A stretch of DNA of 64,000 nucleotides from Planctomycetota bacterium. GTDB lineage: Bacteria > Planctomycetota > Planctomycetia > Pirellulales > Pirellulaceae. This document shows, one piece after another, positions 53,060 to 60,649 of the stretch (position 1 is its first letter; each line of letters starts with the position of its first letter). The notes under the pieces are model-generated. The model ran no database searches, was not told the DNA's origin, and saw nothing but the letters and a program-made list of their open reading frames with translations. The translations under genes were made by a program, and so were the position numbers. Location of the stretch: contig JAQBZB010000002.1 of the NCBI GenBank assembly GCA_027622275.1, forward strand, positions 36,696 through 100,695. The letters are read 5' to 3'.

Positions 53060-54496
53060 ATGACAAAACGCCTCCGAACGCTCGGTCTCGTAGCATTGCT
53101 CTTCACTTCGGTGGCCATCACGCTGCGCGCGGCACTATTTCAACAGTCGCGTCCTGCGAGCCCGGACTCGCCGCGGGCCTTGCTGTTTCAGTTCGGTGTG
53201 GTCGGTGACGGGCTCGCGGATGATACCGCCGCGATTCAAAAGGCGATCGACTCCGGTTTGGGCGAGATTGATCTGCCGAAAGGTGTCTATCGAATCACCC
53301 AGCCGCTCACGATCGAACTGGACAAAGTCGGTTACACATCGTTTCACGGCAGCGGCGTCGCGCGGATCGAGATGCACGGCGCTGGCCCGGCGATCAAATT
53401 CGTCGGCACGCATTTCAAATCAGCCGACCCGGGCGGCTATACGGACGACGTTTGGGACCGTCAGCGAATGCCGCTGGTCGATGGCATCGCGATCGTCGGG
53501 AAGCATCCCGAAGCGAGCGGCATCGCGGCGATTGGCACGATGCAGCTGACCGTCACGCGCACGCACATCCGGCACGTGCTGCACGGCATTCACTTGTTGC
53601 AGAACAATCGCAACGTGATCGTCGCCGACTCGCACATCTACGACAACCGTGGCGTGGGAATCTTCTACGACAACGTCAACTTGCATCAGTCCAATATCAC
53701 CAACTGTCACATTAGTTACAACGCGATGGGCGGCGTCGTCTCGCGGGCCGGCAACGTCCGCAACATTCACATCAGCGGCTGTGATCTCGAAAGCAACATG
53801 AGCCCCGAGACTCCCGCCACGGCCAACGTGCTGATCGATTGCCGTGAGAGTCCGTCTGGCACCGGTGAGGTCGCGATCACCGGATGTACGATTCAACACA
53901 ACAATCCGTCGCCCGATTCCGCGAACATTCGCATCATCGGCCGCAGCATGCCGAGTCGCGATCAAGAACTGGTCCGCGAAGGAAACGTGACGATCACCGG
54001 CAACGTGCTGAGCGACGTGCAGGTCAACATACATTTGCAAGAGTGCCGGGGAGTCGCCATCACCGGCAACACGTTTTGGCAAGGCTACGAACACAACCTG
54101 CTGGTCGAAGACTGCTCGAATATCGTCGTGGGACCCAACAACTTCGACCGCAATCCTCGTTACAACTATGGCAACACCAAGGACGCGAAGAATGGCGTGG
54201 TGTTTCGCAACAGCGTTGATTGCACGTTAACCGGTTTGCACATCACGAACGTATGGCGTTCGCCGGCGGGGCTGTTGATCGATGATTGTGAGCGGTTCAA
54301 TATCACCAACTGCATGATCCTGGATTGCGATAGTTGCGGATTGCTGCTGCAGAACGTGCGCCACAGCCGGGTTTCCGATTGCCTGATCCGCGATGATCGA
54401 CCTGATTCCGGCAGCGTTTCCATTCAATTCGTAGATGTCGTGGAGCTTCAATTCGCTGATAACTCATTCGCAATGCCCGTCCCGCAGTCCGATTGA
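53060..54496 (+). CDS. Exported right-handed beta-helix protein
   Basis: This 478-aa protein has a signal or anchor (LGLVALLFTSVAITLRAALF). A pectate-lyase-like parallel beta-helix follows. It begins with the pectate_lyase_3-type start FGVVGDGLADDTAAIQKAID and continues with many NosD/CASH-like coils (GIHLLQNNRNVIVADSHIYD, ITGNVLSDVQVNIHLQECRG, GLLIDDCERFNITNCMILDC). It probably binds or cleaves polysaccharide outside the cell, but catalytic residues cannot be fixed. It is monocistronic, convergent with the DUF58 gene with no gap between stops. Confidence 0.87.
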   Translation: MTKRLRTLGLVALLFTSVAITLRAALFQQSRPASPDSPRALLFQFGVVGDGLADDTAAIQKAIDSGLGEIDLPKGVYRITQPLTIELDKVGYTSFHGSGVARIEMHGAGPAIKFVGTHFKSADPGGYTDDVWDRQRMPLVDGIAIVGKHPEASGIAAIGTMQLTVTRTHIRHVLHGIHLLQNNRNVIVADSHIYDNRGVGIFYDNVNLHQSNITNCHISYNAMGGVVSRAGNVRNIHISGCDLESNMSPETPATANVLIDCRESPSGTGEVAITGCTIQHNNPSPDSANIRIIGRSMPSRDQELVREGNVTITGNVLSDVQVNIHLQECRGVAITGNTFWQGYEHNLLVEDCSNIVVGPNNFDRNPRYNYGNTKDAKNGVVFRNSVDCTLTGLHITNVWRSPAGLLIDDCERFNITNCMILDCDSCGLLLQNVRHSRVSDCLIRDDRPDSGSVSIQFVDVVELQFADNSFAMPVPQSD

Positions 54497-55402
54497 TCAG
54501 CGGATGTCGTCGCGCCGGCTGCGCTCATTCAAATAGTCCGAGAGCAAGTTGGCGAGCGGGTTGGCGGTGCTCGCGAGAACGTACTCACAATGATTCTGAT
54601 CCGCGATCAATTGCACGCGATCGCGGAACCGTTGGAACAAGCTCAGGTATTCGCTGCGGACGTCCTCGGCGGCGAGTGGAAAGTTGTCGCCATCCTCAAG
54701 CCCGACGATCCGCAGCAGGCCTTCGAACGGAAAACGAAGCTCGTCCTCATGCAGCACGTGGAACAGCAGAACTTCATGCCGGTCGTAGCGTAGCCGCTGG
54801 ATTCCCTCTTCTAACTCGTCCATGTCGCCAAAGAAGTCGCTGATGATCATCACGATTTCCCGTCGGCCAAGTCGACTGGCGACTTCGCTCAGACACTCGC
54901 CCAATCGCGTCTTCTCAGTCGCCTCGTTTCGATCCAATTGATCGCCCATGCGGAGAATCTGTTCCAGCGAATTCCCCGGCGGGACGAATTGCCGGACACG
55001 ATCATCGAACAACGCCAGCGACGCTTTGTCGCTTTGACGCACCACCGAGAAGGCCAACGTCATGGCCAGCCGCGACGCATACGCCAGCTTCTGCGCGGCC
55101 GCTTCGCCGTAGCGCATCGACGCGCTCGTGTCGAGCACGAAGTTGCAGACAAAGTTCGTTTCCAATTCGTACTGCTTGACGAAGTACTTGTCGCGATTGA
55201 AGAACACACGCCAATCAATGTGCTTCGGATCATCGCCCGGCACATACTCGCGATGTCCCGCAAACTCGACGGCAAACCCCGACAGCGGCGACTTATGAGC
55301 CCCGGCCATACTGCCAACGATCAAGTCACGCGGCTCAAAATGCCGATCCGCGACGAGCGCCAGGACCGCGGGGTCGATGTAGCGGGACAAGATTGTGCGC
55401 AT
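54497..55402 (-). CDS. DUF58 protein (VWA-like)
   Basis: This 301-aa DUF58 protein has the signature PGDDPKHIDWRVFFNRDKYF and a VWA-type MIDAS DTSAS. It usually works with a MoxR ATPase as a chaperone or assembly module. It is the last gene of the minus-strand MoxR operon, separated from moxR only by the four-helix-bundle cassette. The sequence just upstream of its ATG (55403-55445) is one end of that cassette, so its original coupling to moxR has been interrupted. Confidence 0.92.
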   Translation of the reverse strand: MRTILSRYIDPAVLALVADRHFEPRDLIVGSMAGAHKSPLSGFAVEFAGHREYVPGDDPKHIDWRVFFNRDKYFVKQYELETNFVCNFVLDTSASMRYGEAAAQKLAYASRLAMTLAFSVVRQSDKASLALFDDRVRQFVPPGNSLEQILRMGDQLDRNEATEKTRLGECLSEVASRLGRREIVMIISDFFGDMDELEEGIQRLRYDRHEVLLFHVLHEDELRFPFEGLLRIVGLEDGDNFPLAAEDVRSEYLSLFQRFRDRVQLIADQNHCEYVLASTANPLANLLSDYLNERSRRDDIR

Positions 55403-55871
55403 GAGAGGTCAGAGGGCAGAAGTCAGATGTCAGGCGACAGGTCGGGATGTTACAAGGAACTTTTCGGGAGATTCGATCATTGATCCGAGCATGCGGCCAA
55501 TTTCTTCGCAGAGCGCCGTCAGTTTGCGGTGTTCGTCGGCACTGATATATTTACAATCGAAAGCGAAGTCGAGCGACGTATCGGTTTCGCTGTTCTCTCC
55601 GTCGCAGTCCGTCAGCTTGCTCACGAAATGGGCTTGATATCTGCGTTTGGCCCACGCTTCACGCAAGTTCCTGGCGACCGATCGCGATGAACGTCGAATC
55701 TGACTCGTCAAAGCAAAGCGCTCTTCGACTGGGAACCGTTTGCTCAATACAAAAACATCCATCGCCAATCGATACGCTTTCTGATAAACGATCAACTCCT
55801 TCGCCGAGCGAATCTTCGCCATCCCTGCCTCCTTTCTGACCTCTGGCCTCTGGCCTCTGACTTCTGACCTC
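55403..55871. mobile_element. S23-gene cassette bounded by inverted GGTCAGA repeats
   Basis: Directly after the moxR stop and directly before the DUF58 start lie similar inverted low-complexity runs (GAGGTCAGAAGTCAGAGG at about 55855-55872 read on the minus strand; GAGGTCAGAGGGCAGAAGTC at about 55405-55424 on the plus strand). Between them is only the four-helix-bundle gene. The layout suggests that the whole cassette was inserted exactly at the moxR/DUF58 junction. No target duplication was identified with confidence. Confidence 0.5.
55430..55822 (-). CDS. Four-helix-bundle protein (S23/IVP, bAvd-like)
   Basis: This 130-aa protein belongs to the small four-helix family first found in 23S rRNA intervening sequences and related to the bAvd diversity-generating-retroelement accessory. 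It reads ELIVYQKAYRLAMDVFVLSK, RFALTSQIRRSSRSVARNLR and EAWAKRRYQAHFVSKLTDCD. A strong ribosome site AAAGGAGG precedes the ATG at 55822. Its stop lies in the inverted repeat at the cassette end. It sits between moxR and the DUF58 gene, where no such gene is expected, so it looks like an inserted cassette. No reverse transcriptase is in the window. Confidence 0.88.
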   Translation of the reverse strand: MAKIRSAKELIVYQKAYRLAMDVFVLSKRFPVEERFALTSQIRRSSRSVARNLREAWAKRRYQAHFVSKLTDCDGENSETDTSLDFAFDCKYISADEHRKLTALCEEIGRMLGSMIESPEKFLVTSRPVA

Positions 55872-56925
55872 ACACCGCCGGCGGTTCGTAACGCTTATCC
55901 GACGGCACGGCATCCAACAACATCTCGATCAGCGCTTCGCTGTTCAAGCGCTTCGCCTGGGCGGCATAATTCCCCGCGATCCGATGCCGTAGCGCCGGTT
56001 TTGCAACGGCTTCGACGTCCGAAACCGTGGCATGATGACGGCCATGCAACGCGGCGCGAGACTTGGCGCACAAAATGAGCGTGATCAAACCCCGCGGTCC
56101 CGCACCCCAACTGACCCATTGATTGACGAAATCCGGTGCTTCGTCGGTGCCGGGGCGCGAAGCACGCACCAGCGCCCAGGCATATCCGAGCACTTGATCG
56201 CTGACGGGAACTCGTTTCACCAACTCTTGCAGCTCGAGAATCTCGTCACCCGACATGCACGGTTCGATGGAGCCGAGCTGACCAGAGGTAACACGTCGAG
56301 CGATCTCCCATTCGTCGCTGCCGCTGGGATAGCCAACCTTGATGTGCAGCAAGAAGCGATCGAGTTGTGCCTCGGGCAGCGGATAAGTCCCCTCTTGATC
56401 CAACGGATTCTGCGTCGCGAGCACAAAGAACGGCGACGGCAGCCGGTGTCGCTCGCCGCCGGCACTGATCTGCCGCTCTTGCATGGCTTCGAGCATCGCG
56501 GCTTGTGTTTTGGGCGGCGTCCGATTGATCTCGTCGGCCAGCAGCAGATTCGCAAAGATCGGGCCGGGCAGGAATCGATAGCCGCGTTGTCGCGTGTCAG
56601 GATCTTCTTGAATGACCTCGGTACCCGTGACGTCGCTCGGCATGAGATCCGGCGTGAATTGAATGCGCCGGAAAGTCAGATGCAGCGATTCGGCCAAGCT
56701 GCTGACGAGCAACGTCTTTGCCAACCCTGGAACTCCTTCGAGCAACGCGTGGCCGCCTGACAGCATCGTGATCAAGACCTGCTCGATCACTTCGCTCTGT
56801 CCAACGATCACTTTGTTCAGCTCTTCGCAGATCCGATGGTACGACACCTGGCACCGAAGGACGGCGGCGACATCCCCTTGTTCTCGTTCGATCGTTTGCT
56901 CGATGGTCACCAAATAAGCTCTCAA
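55870..56925 (-). CDS. MoxR-family AAA ATPase
   Basis: This 351-aa AAA+ ATPase has Walker A EGVPGLAKT and Walker B LLLADEINR, ATQNPLDQEGTYPLPEAQLD (sensor/arginine region), and a helical C-terminal lid. MoxR proteins remodel proteins with VWA/DUF58 partners, which flank it here. The likely start is TTG at 56925, overlapping the upstream stop as TTGA; a GTG at 56910 is the alternative. It is downstream of the coiled-coil gene in the same operon. Confidence 0.92.
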   Translation of the reverse strand: MRAYLVTIEQTIEREQGDVAAVLRCQVSYHRICEELNKVIVGQSEVIEQVLITMLSGGHALLEGVPGLAKTLLVSSLAESLHLTFRRIQFTPDLMPSDVTGTEVIQEDPDTRQRGYRFLPGPIFANLLLADEINRTPPKTQAAMLEAMQERQISAGGERHRLPSPFFVLATQNPLDQEGTYPLPEAQLDRFLLHIKVGYPSGSDEWEIARRVTSGQLGSIEPCMSGDEILELQELVKRVPVSDQVLGYAWALVRASRPGTDEAPDFVNQWVSWGAGPRGLITLILCAKSRAALHGRHHATVSDVEAVAKPALRHRIAGNYAAQAKRLNSEALIEMLLDAVPSDKRYEPPAV

Positions 56926-58964
56926 TCGCTAGTCTGAAAGTATCGCTGCAATCTTGTCTCATAGCCGCGCGGTGGCGGGCGGCGTGTCGCACCGCGAATT
57001 CTGTTCTGAAGATCAGCCGGCAATCTTGTGAACCAAGCTTCGTTCTCGAAGCTTCGCGACTCGACGTCCGCCGCTTGCTCGGACGCGTTGGTCGATCCCG
57101 CATCACGGGTTGTACCACTCGACGCTTCGTTTTTCGAGGTACTGTCCGCAGAAGGGTTGGCCTCGGAGGGATTCGCTGCTTCCATTGCTTGTTGCACATC
57201 GGCCAGTTGCGACTGAACTTCGGCCGCGGCCTCCAGCAATGATTTTTCGGCGTTCTCGACCGCTTCGAGTCGACTCTGTTCGGCGGAGGGCGAGCCGTCC
57301 TCCAGTGCCTGCTGAGCCTGTTTCACCGCTTCTTGAGCTTCATCGAGCCGCGATTCGACATCGCCGCTCAACTGGCTCGCGTCATCCGCTTCTTCCAGCG
57401 CGTCCGCGATTGCCGCTTCCAGCTCCGCGGCAGAGGCGGGATCACTCGCCGCGATGTCGCTCGCGTCAGCTTGCTTCTCGACCAACTCGTTCAACGACGT
57501 ACGAAGCTCTTCCAATTGAGCCGCGAGATCGGCCAGCGCATCGGGATCGAGTGCCTCGGCGCTCAAATGCCGCGCGATATCATCGAGCATGTTCAAGACG
57601 GTCTCCTGCCGCTCGACCGCTTGCTCCTTCTCGCCTTCGCTGAGATGCTTCGCCGCCTCCTCGGCCGCGTCAACCGCCGCCAGCATCTGTTCACCGACTT
57701 GCGCCAATTGGCTGAGCGGTTCGCGGAGTGCTTCGAGCTGCTCGGCAATGCGACGTTGATCGCCCGCCAGATCAACGCGATCTTTCGCAGCGGACAACTC
57801 CGTCGACTCCGTCCGCCGCCGCAGCTGTTGTTGCTCTTCAATGGTCCGTGCGATCGCCTCGAGCGCCTGGCGGCGAGCTTCTTCCTCCAGCTTGGCTCCT
57901 TGTTGCAACAACCGCTGCACTTCTTCGAGCGCGTCGAGGACTCGTTGCTCGGCCTCGCGGGCCTCGTCTTCACGAGCCAAATTCAGCGCTTCAATCGCCT
58001 CAGACAAACGAGCCTTCGTCTGCTCGGCAGCCAGATGATCGAGAGCAGCCGCCGCGCCGATGCGATCTGGCCCGACCGTCGCTGTGGCTTGACGAAGCAC
58101 TTCGATCAACTGCTCGAACAGAGCCGCCAGGTCCAAGTGCGTTTGCACAAGTTGTGCCGCCAGTCGCTGCCGCTTGGAGTCAGGCTGCGATTTCAGACCG
58201 GTCGTGGCCACGATCGCTTGGCGTTCGAGGGCGATCATTTGGCGGACCAAGATCATCGTTCGCGAAGTCCGCAAGCGTCCGCGCAATCGCTGGCGTTCGG
58301 ACATCATTGCGACGGCAATTCGTCGTGCGGTCGTGCGGGCTTCGGGAAGCAGCTTGTCGCGCTGCACGACATCCTCGCTTTGAAGCGCTTGCAACAGTTG
58401 AGTCAGTTGCGTCATATCGGTGGAGACAAGTTGGTCGATCTTGTCGCGCGACACTCGGATCTCCAAATAGATTGGCAGCTCGGTTAGCCCGTTCTCTTCC
58501 AGGTGATGCAACTGCACGTCGAAGATGGAAGTCACCAGTTCAGCGGCCAACACACGAGCTTGCACGTGGGCCTCCAGCCGCTCGCGAGGAGTGACCGCTT
58601 GCTGCCCCCCAGCGCTCCCGGTCGTTGCCGCAACGATCAGCACCACCACGAAACATATCGTCTGGTGTGCAAGCCCGTGTTGTTGAACACGAATCTCCGC
58701 CCTGAAGGGCAACGCCGAAAAGGATTTTTTAGCGGCAGGGCGCAAGCCCTCCGGTGTTTCGGTGCTGCTGCGATACCGGAGGGCTTGCGCCCCGCCGCTA
58801 ACATCCCGCGAATCGCGGCCAAGAAATCCTTCTCGGCGTTGCCCGTCACGGCTAACCGATCCGATTGACACCTCACCCAGGGCGGCGGCACGCTCGCCAG
58901 ACTCGCGTTGCCTTGCCCTGGGCTGATTTGTTGGGGACCCTTCGGGCCGGGTGTTCACATTCAT
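56922..58964 (-). CDS. Exported coiled-coil protein with a translated palindrome at the N-terminus
   Basis: This 680-aa protein has an internal signal or anchor at about 100-122 (ICFVVVLIVAATTGSAGGQQ). An almost fully helical Glu/Ala/Gln/Arg-rich body with long coiled coils follows, with a Ser/Asn/Glu-rich tail and a basic end. The ATG at 58964 overlaps the upstream stop (ATGA), which supports it. Yet codons for about residues 41-86 come from a 138-bp palindromic repeat (58708-58845, reading EGFLGRDSRDVSGG and ETPEGLRPAAKKSF), so the signal peptide starts about 100 residues into the chain. If translated, export would be affected. It lies between the DUF4175-like gene and moxR. Confidence 0.78.
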   Translation of the reverse strand: MNVNTRPEGSPTNQPRARQRESGERAAALGEVSIGSVSRDGQRREGFLGRDSRDVSGGAQALRYRSSTETPEGLRPAAKKSFSALPFRAEIRVQQHGLAHQTICFVVVLIVAATTGSAGGQQAVTPRERLEAHVQARVLAAELVTSIFDVQLHHLEENGLTELPIYLEIRVSRDKIDQLVSTDMTQLTQLLQALQSEDVVQRDKLLPEARTTARRIAVAMMSERQRLRGRLRTSRTMILVRQMIALERQAIVATTGLKSQPDSKRQRLAAQLVQTHLDLAALFEQLIEVLRQATATVGPDRIGAAAALDHLAAEQTKARLSEAIEALNLAREDEAREAEQRVLDALEEVQRLLQQGAKLEEEARRQALEAIARTIEEQQQLRRRTESTELSAAKDRVDLAGDQRRIAEQLEALREPLSQLAQVGEQMLAAVDAAEEAAKHLSEGEKEQAVERQETVLNMLDDIARHLSAEALDPDALADLAAQLEELRTSLNELVEKQADASDIAASDPASAAELEAAIADALEEADDASQLSGDVESRLDEAQEAVKQAQQALEDGSPSAEQSRLEAVENAEKSLLEAAAEVQSQLADVQQAMEAANPSEANPSADSTSKNEASSGTTRDAGSTNASEQAADVESRSFENEAWFTRLPADLQNRIRGATRRPPPRGYETRLQRYFQTSD
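58708..58845. repeat. Two-layer palindrome inside a coding region
   Basis: Outer 12-bp arms GGGCAACGCCGA (58708-58719) and TCGGCGTTGCCC (58834-58845) enclose inner arms at 58731-58756 and 58776-58801 (TAGCGGCAGGGCGCAAGCCC, near perfect complement). The span from outer arm to outer arm is 138 bp, exactly 46 codons. The element lies wholly inside the coiled-coil gene between its start and its signal peptide, in frame. Confidence 0.88.
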
Positions 58965-60649
58965 CGGTCACCTCGCAAGCCGAGTTCCTTCTCGATCACT
59001 TCGGTAAGCATCTGCTCGGCGTCGGCATCCGAGCGAAGAATCGCGTCCAGCACACCTCGCTCGTCCATGACCTCCAGCTCGATTGTTTCGGACAACGTGG
59101 AAACTCCGGGCCACTCGCCACGATAATCGGTGACTTCGATCCAGACGAGCAGTTTGTCGCGTTCAACGAGCTTGAGCGGACTCACGTCGAGAACGTGCTC
59201 AGAACGCACGGTCATCGCGCGTGTCGGCCCCCGCGATTGCGGCAAGGGAAGCTCGATCGAGACCGCGCCCCGTCCGTTCGCTGCAGGTACTTGCGTCTCG
59301 ACAGGCCGGGCATGCAACACGATCGAGCCGACTCCGAAATCATCTTCGACGGTATACGCGATCGTCGGACGAGCGTTGGGCCGGATGGCGTGATGCGACG
59401 ATGCGAGCGTGGCCGCAGGAGCACGATCCGGTTTGACTCGCATCGCGCCCTCGATCGGATGGTAAGTCCCAAGTCCGTCTTCATCCGCCACGACGACACG
59501 GAACGGAACATCCTTCACAACTCGAGTCAGCCCGGAAGCGTCGGCATCGAGGTTCCACTGGGTTCCCGTTTCGTCCGCCGGCACAAACGCGATGGCTTCG
59601 CCTTCGTCGGCTTGTCCGTCTTCCGCGATCAACTCGAATCGAGCCGCCGTCAAACGCTTTCCATTCGTACAGCGAAGCAAGAGTGCCACGGCCGAGCCTT
59701 CGTTCACTTGGACGTACCGCTCGTGTTGGCGGACGTCTTCGCGTTGCATATACGTGGGAGCCACGGCTGCAATCGTCAGCTCGACAAGCGGCCGGTGGAT
59801 GATAGCGATGCGCCGCGGCTGCGTCGCCGCGTCGCCGATCCGCAGCGAGTAGTCGACCGGTTCGTTCAAATTCGGACCGTCCGCCGCGTAAACCGCACCA
59901 TCACTCGACCCGCCGACACGAGTCAGCATGACGCTCGTCGAATCACCCGTTTCGATCCCTCGCAAACGCGCCACGCCTTCGTCCGGCACAATCCCGGAAC
60001 ATTTGACACGGAACACGACCGTCTCGCCTTCCACCACACGAGCTGCATTTATCCGACCGTTGATCATTACTTCGTCGATTCGCGTCCGCGTCGGATACTT
60101 TGCATCGCCCAACCACAGTCGATTCCAGAACGCGCCGGCATGATCGGGAAAGGCGAACCAACCGACCGCGACTGTCAACACGGCGATCGCAGCGTACCAC
60201 GCGGATCGACGAGCGTCGCCCTGGGGAACCGCGGCGCGAAAGTCGAGCGTCTCGGAAACCTTCGCCGCTTGCGCGATGACAGCTTGTTGAAGCTCCGGGG
60301 AGCCAACCCGCTCGTTCGCCGCGGCGTCGAACTGCAGCGCAGCGACGAGATCACTGTCCACGCCGTGCGTACGCTCAAGCAACAGGGCCATGTCAACGAC
60401 CGTCTCGTGGCACAAGAGTGGAGGGACGATGCGGCGGAGCGCTCGCCAAACGACAATGGCAACCGCGACCAAGATCACCATCGCGCGAGGAGCCGTCTCC
60501 AAGCGAAACGAAAAGTCGATCAACAGCAGCGCGACGACGGCAATCACGGCACCAACCAACGTGCGGGAGACCACCGTTTGCCAACGCACCAACGCGCGGC
60601 GGTACCTCAGTCTCCCGAGTCGGCTTCGAAATGTGTGCAATCCGCTCAT
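58961..60649 (-). CDS. Membrane protein, DUF4175-like
   Basis: This 562-aa protein has two N-terminal membrane helices (about 28-70). A conserved cytoplasmic segment (ETVVDMALLLERTHG, DLVAALQFD) and a third helix (AVLTVAVGWFAFP) follow. A long extracytoplasmic beta-rich domain comes next (VDYSLRIGDAATQPRRI, FRVVVADEDGLGTYHPIEG). This matches DUF4175-type proteins encoded in MoxR/BatA clusters. The ATG at 60649 overlaps the stop of the upstream gene (ATGA) and is preferred over a frame starting 10 codons earlier. It forms part of the overlapping operon. Confidence 0.78.
   Translation of the reverse strand: MSGLHTFRSRLGRLRYRRALVRWQTVVSRTLVGAVIAVVALLLIDFSFRLETAPRAMVILVAVAIVVWRALRRIVPPLLCHETVVDMALLLERTHGVDSDLVAALQFDAAANERVGSPELQQAVIAQAAKVSETLDFRAAVPQGDARRSAWYAAIAVLTVAVGWFAFPDHAGAFWNRLWLGDAKYPTRTRIDEVMINGRINAARVVEGETVVFRVKCSGIVPDEGVARLRGIETGDSTSVMLTRVGGSSDGAVYAADGPNLNEPVDYSLRIGDAATQPRRIAIIHRPLVELTIAAVAPTYMQREDVRQHERYVQVNEGSAVALLLRCTNGKRLTAARFELIAEDGQADEGEAIAFVPADETGTQWNLDADASGLTRVVKDVPFRVVVADEDGLGTYHPIEGAMRVKPDRAPAATLASSHHAIRPNARPTIAYTVEDDFGVGSIVLHARPVETQVPAANGRGAVSIELPLPQSRGPTRAMTVRSEHVLDVSPLKLVERDKLLVWIEVTDYRGEWPGVSTLSETIELEVMDERGVLDAILRSDADAEQMLTEVIEKELGLRGDR

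Noticed and set aside
57333..58487. A 384-codon plus-strand frame opposite the coiled-coil gene
   Set aside because: Antisense shadow; residue composition mirrors the repetitive helical codons on the other strand.
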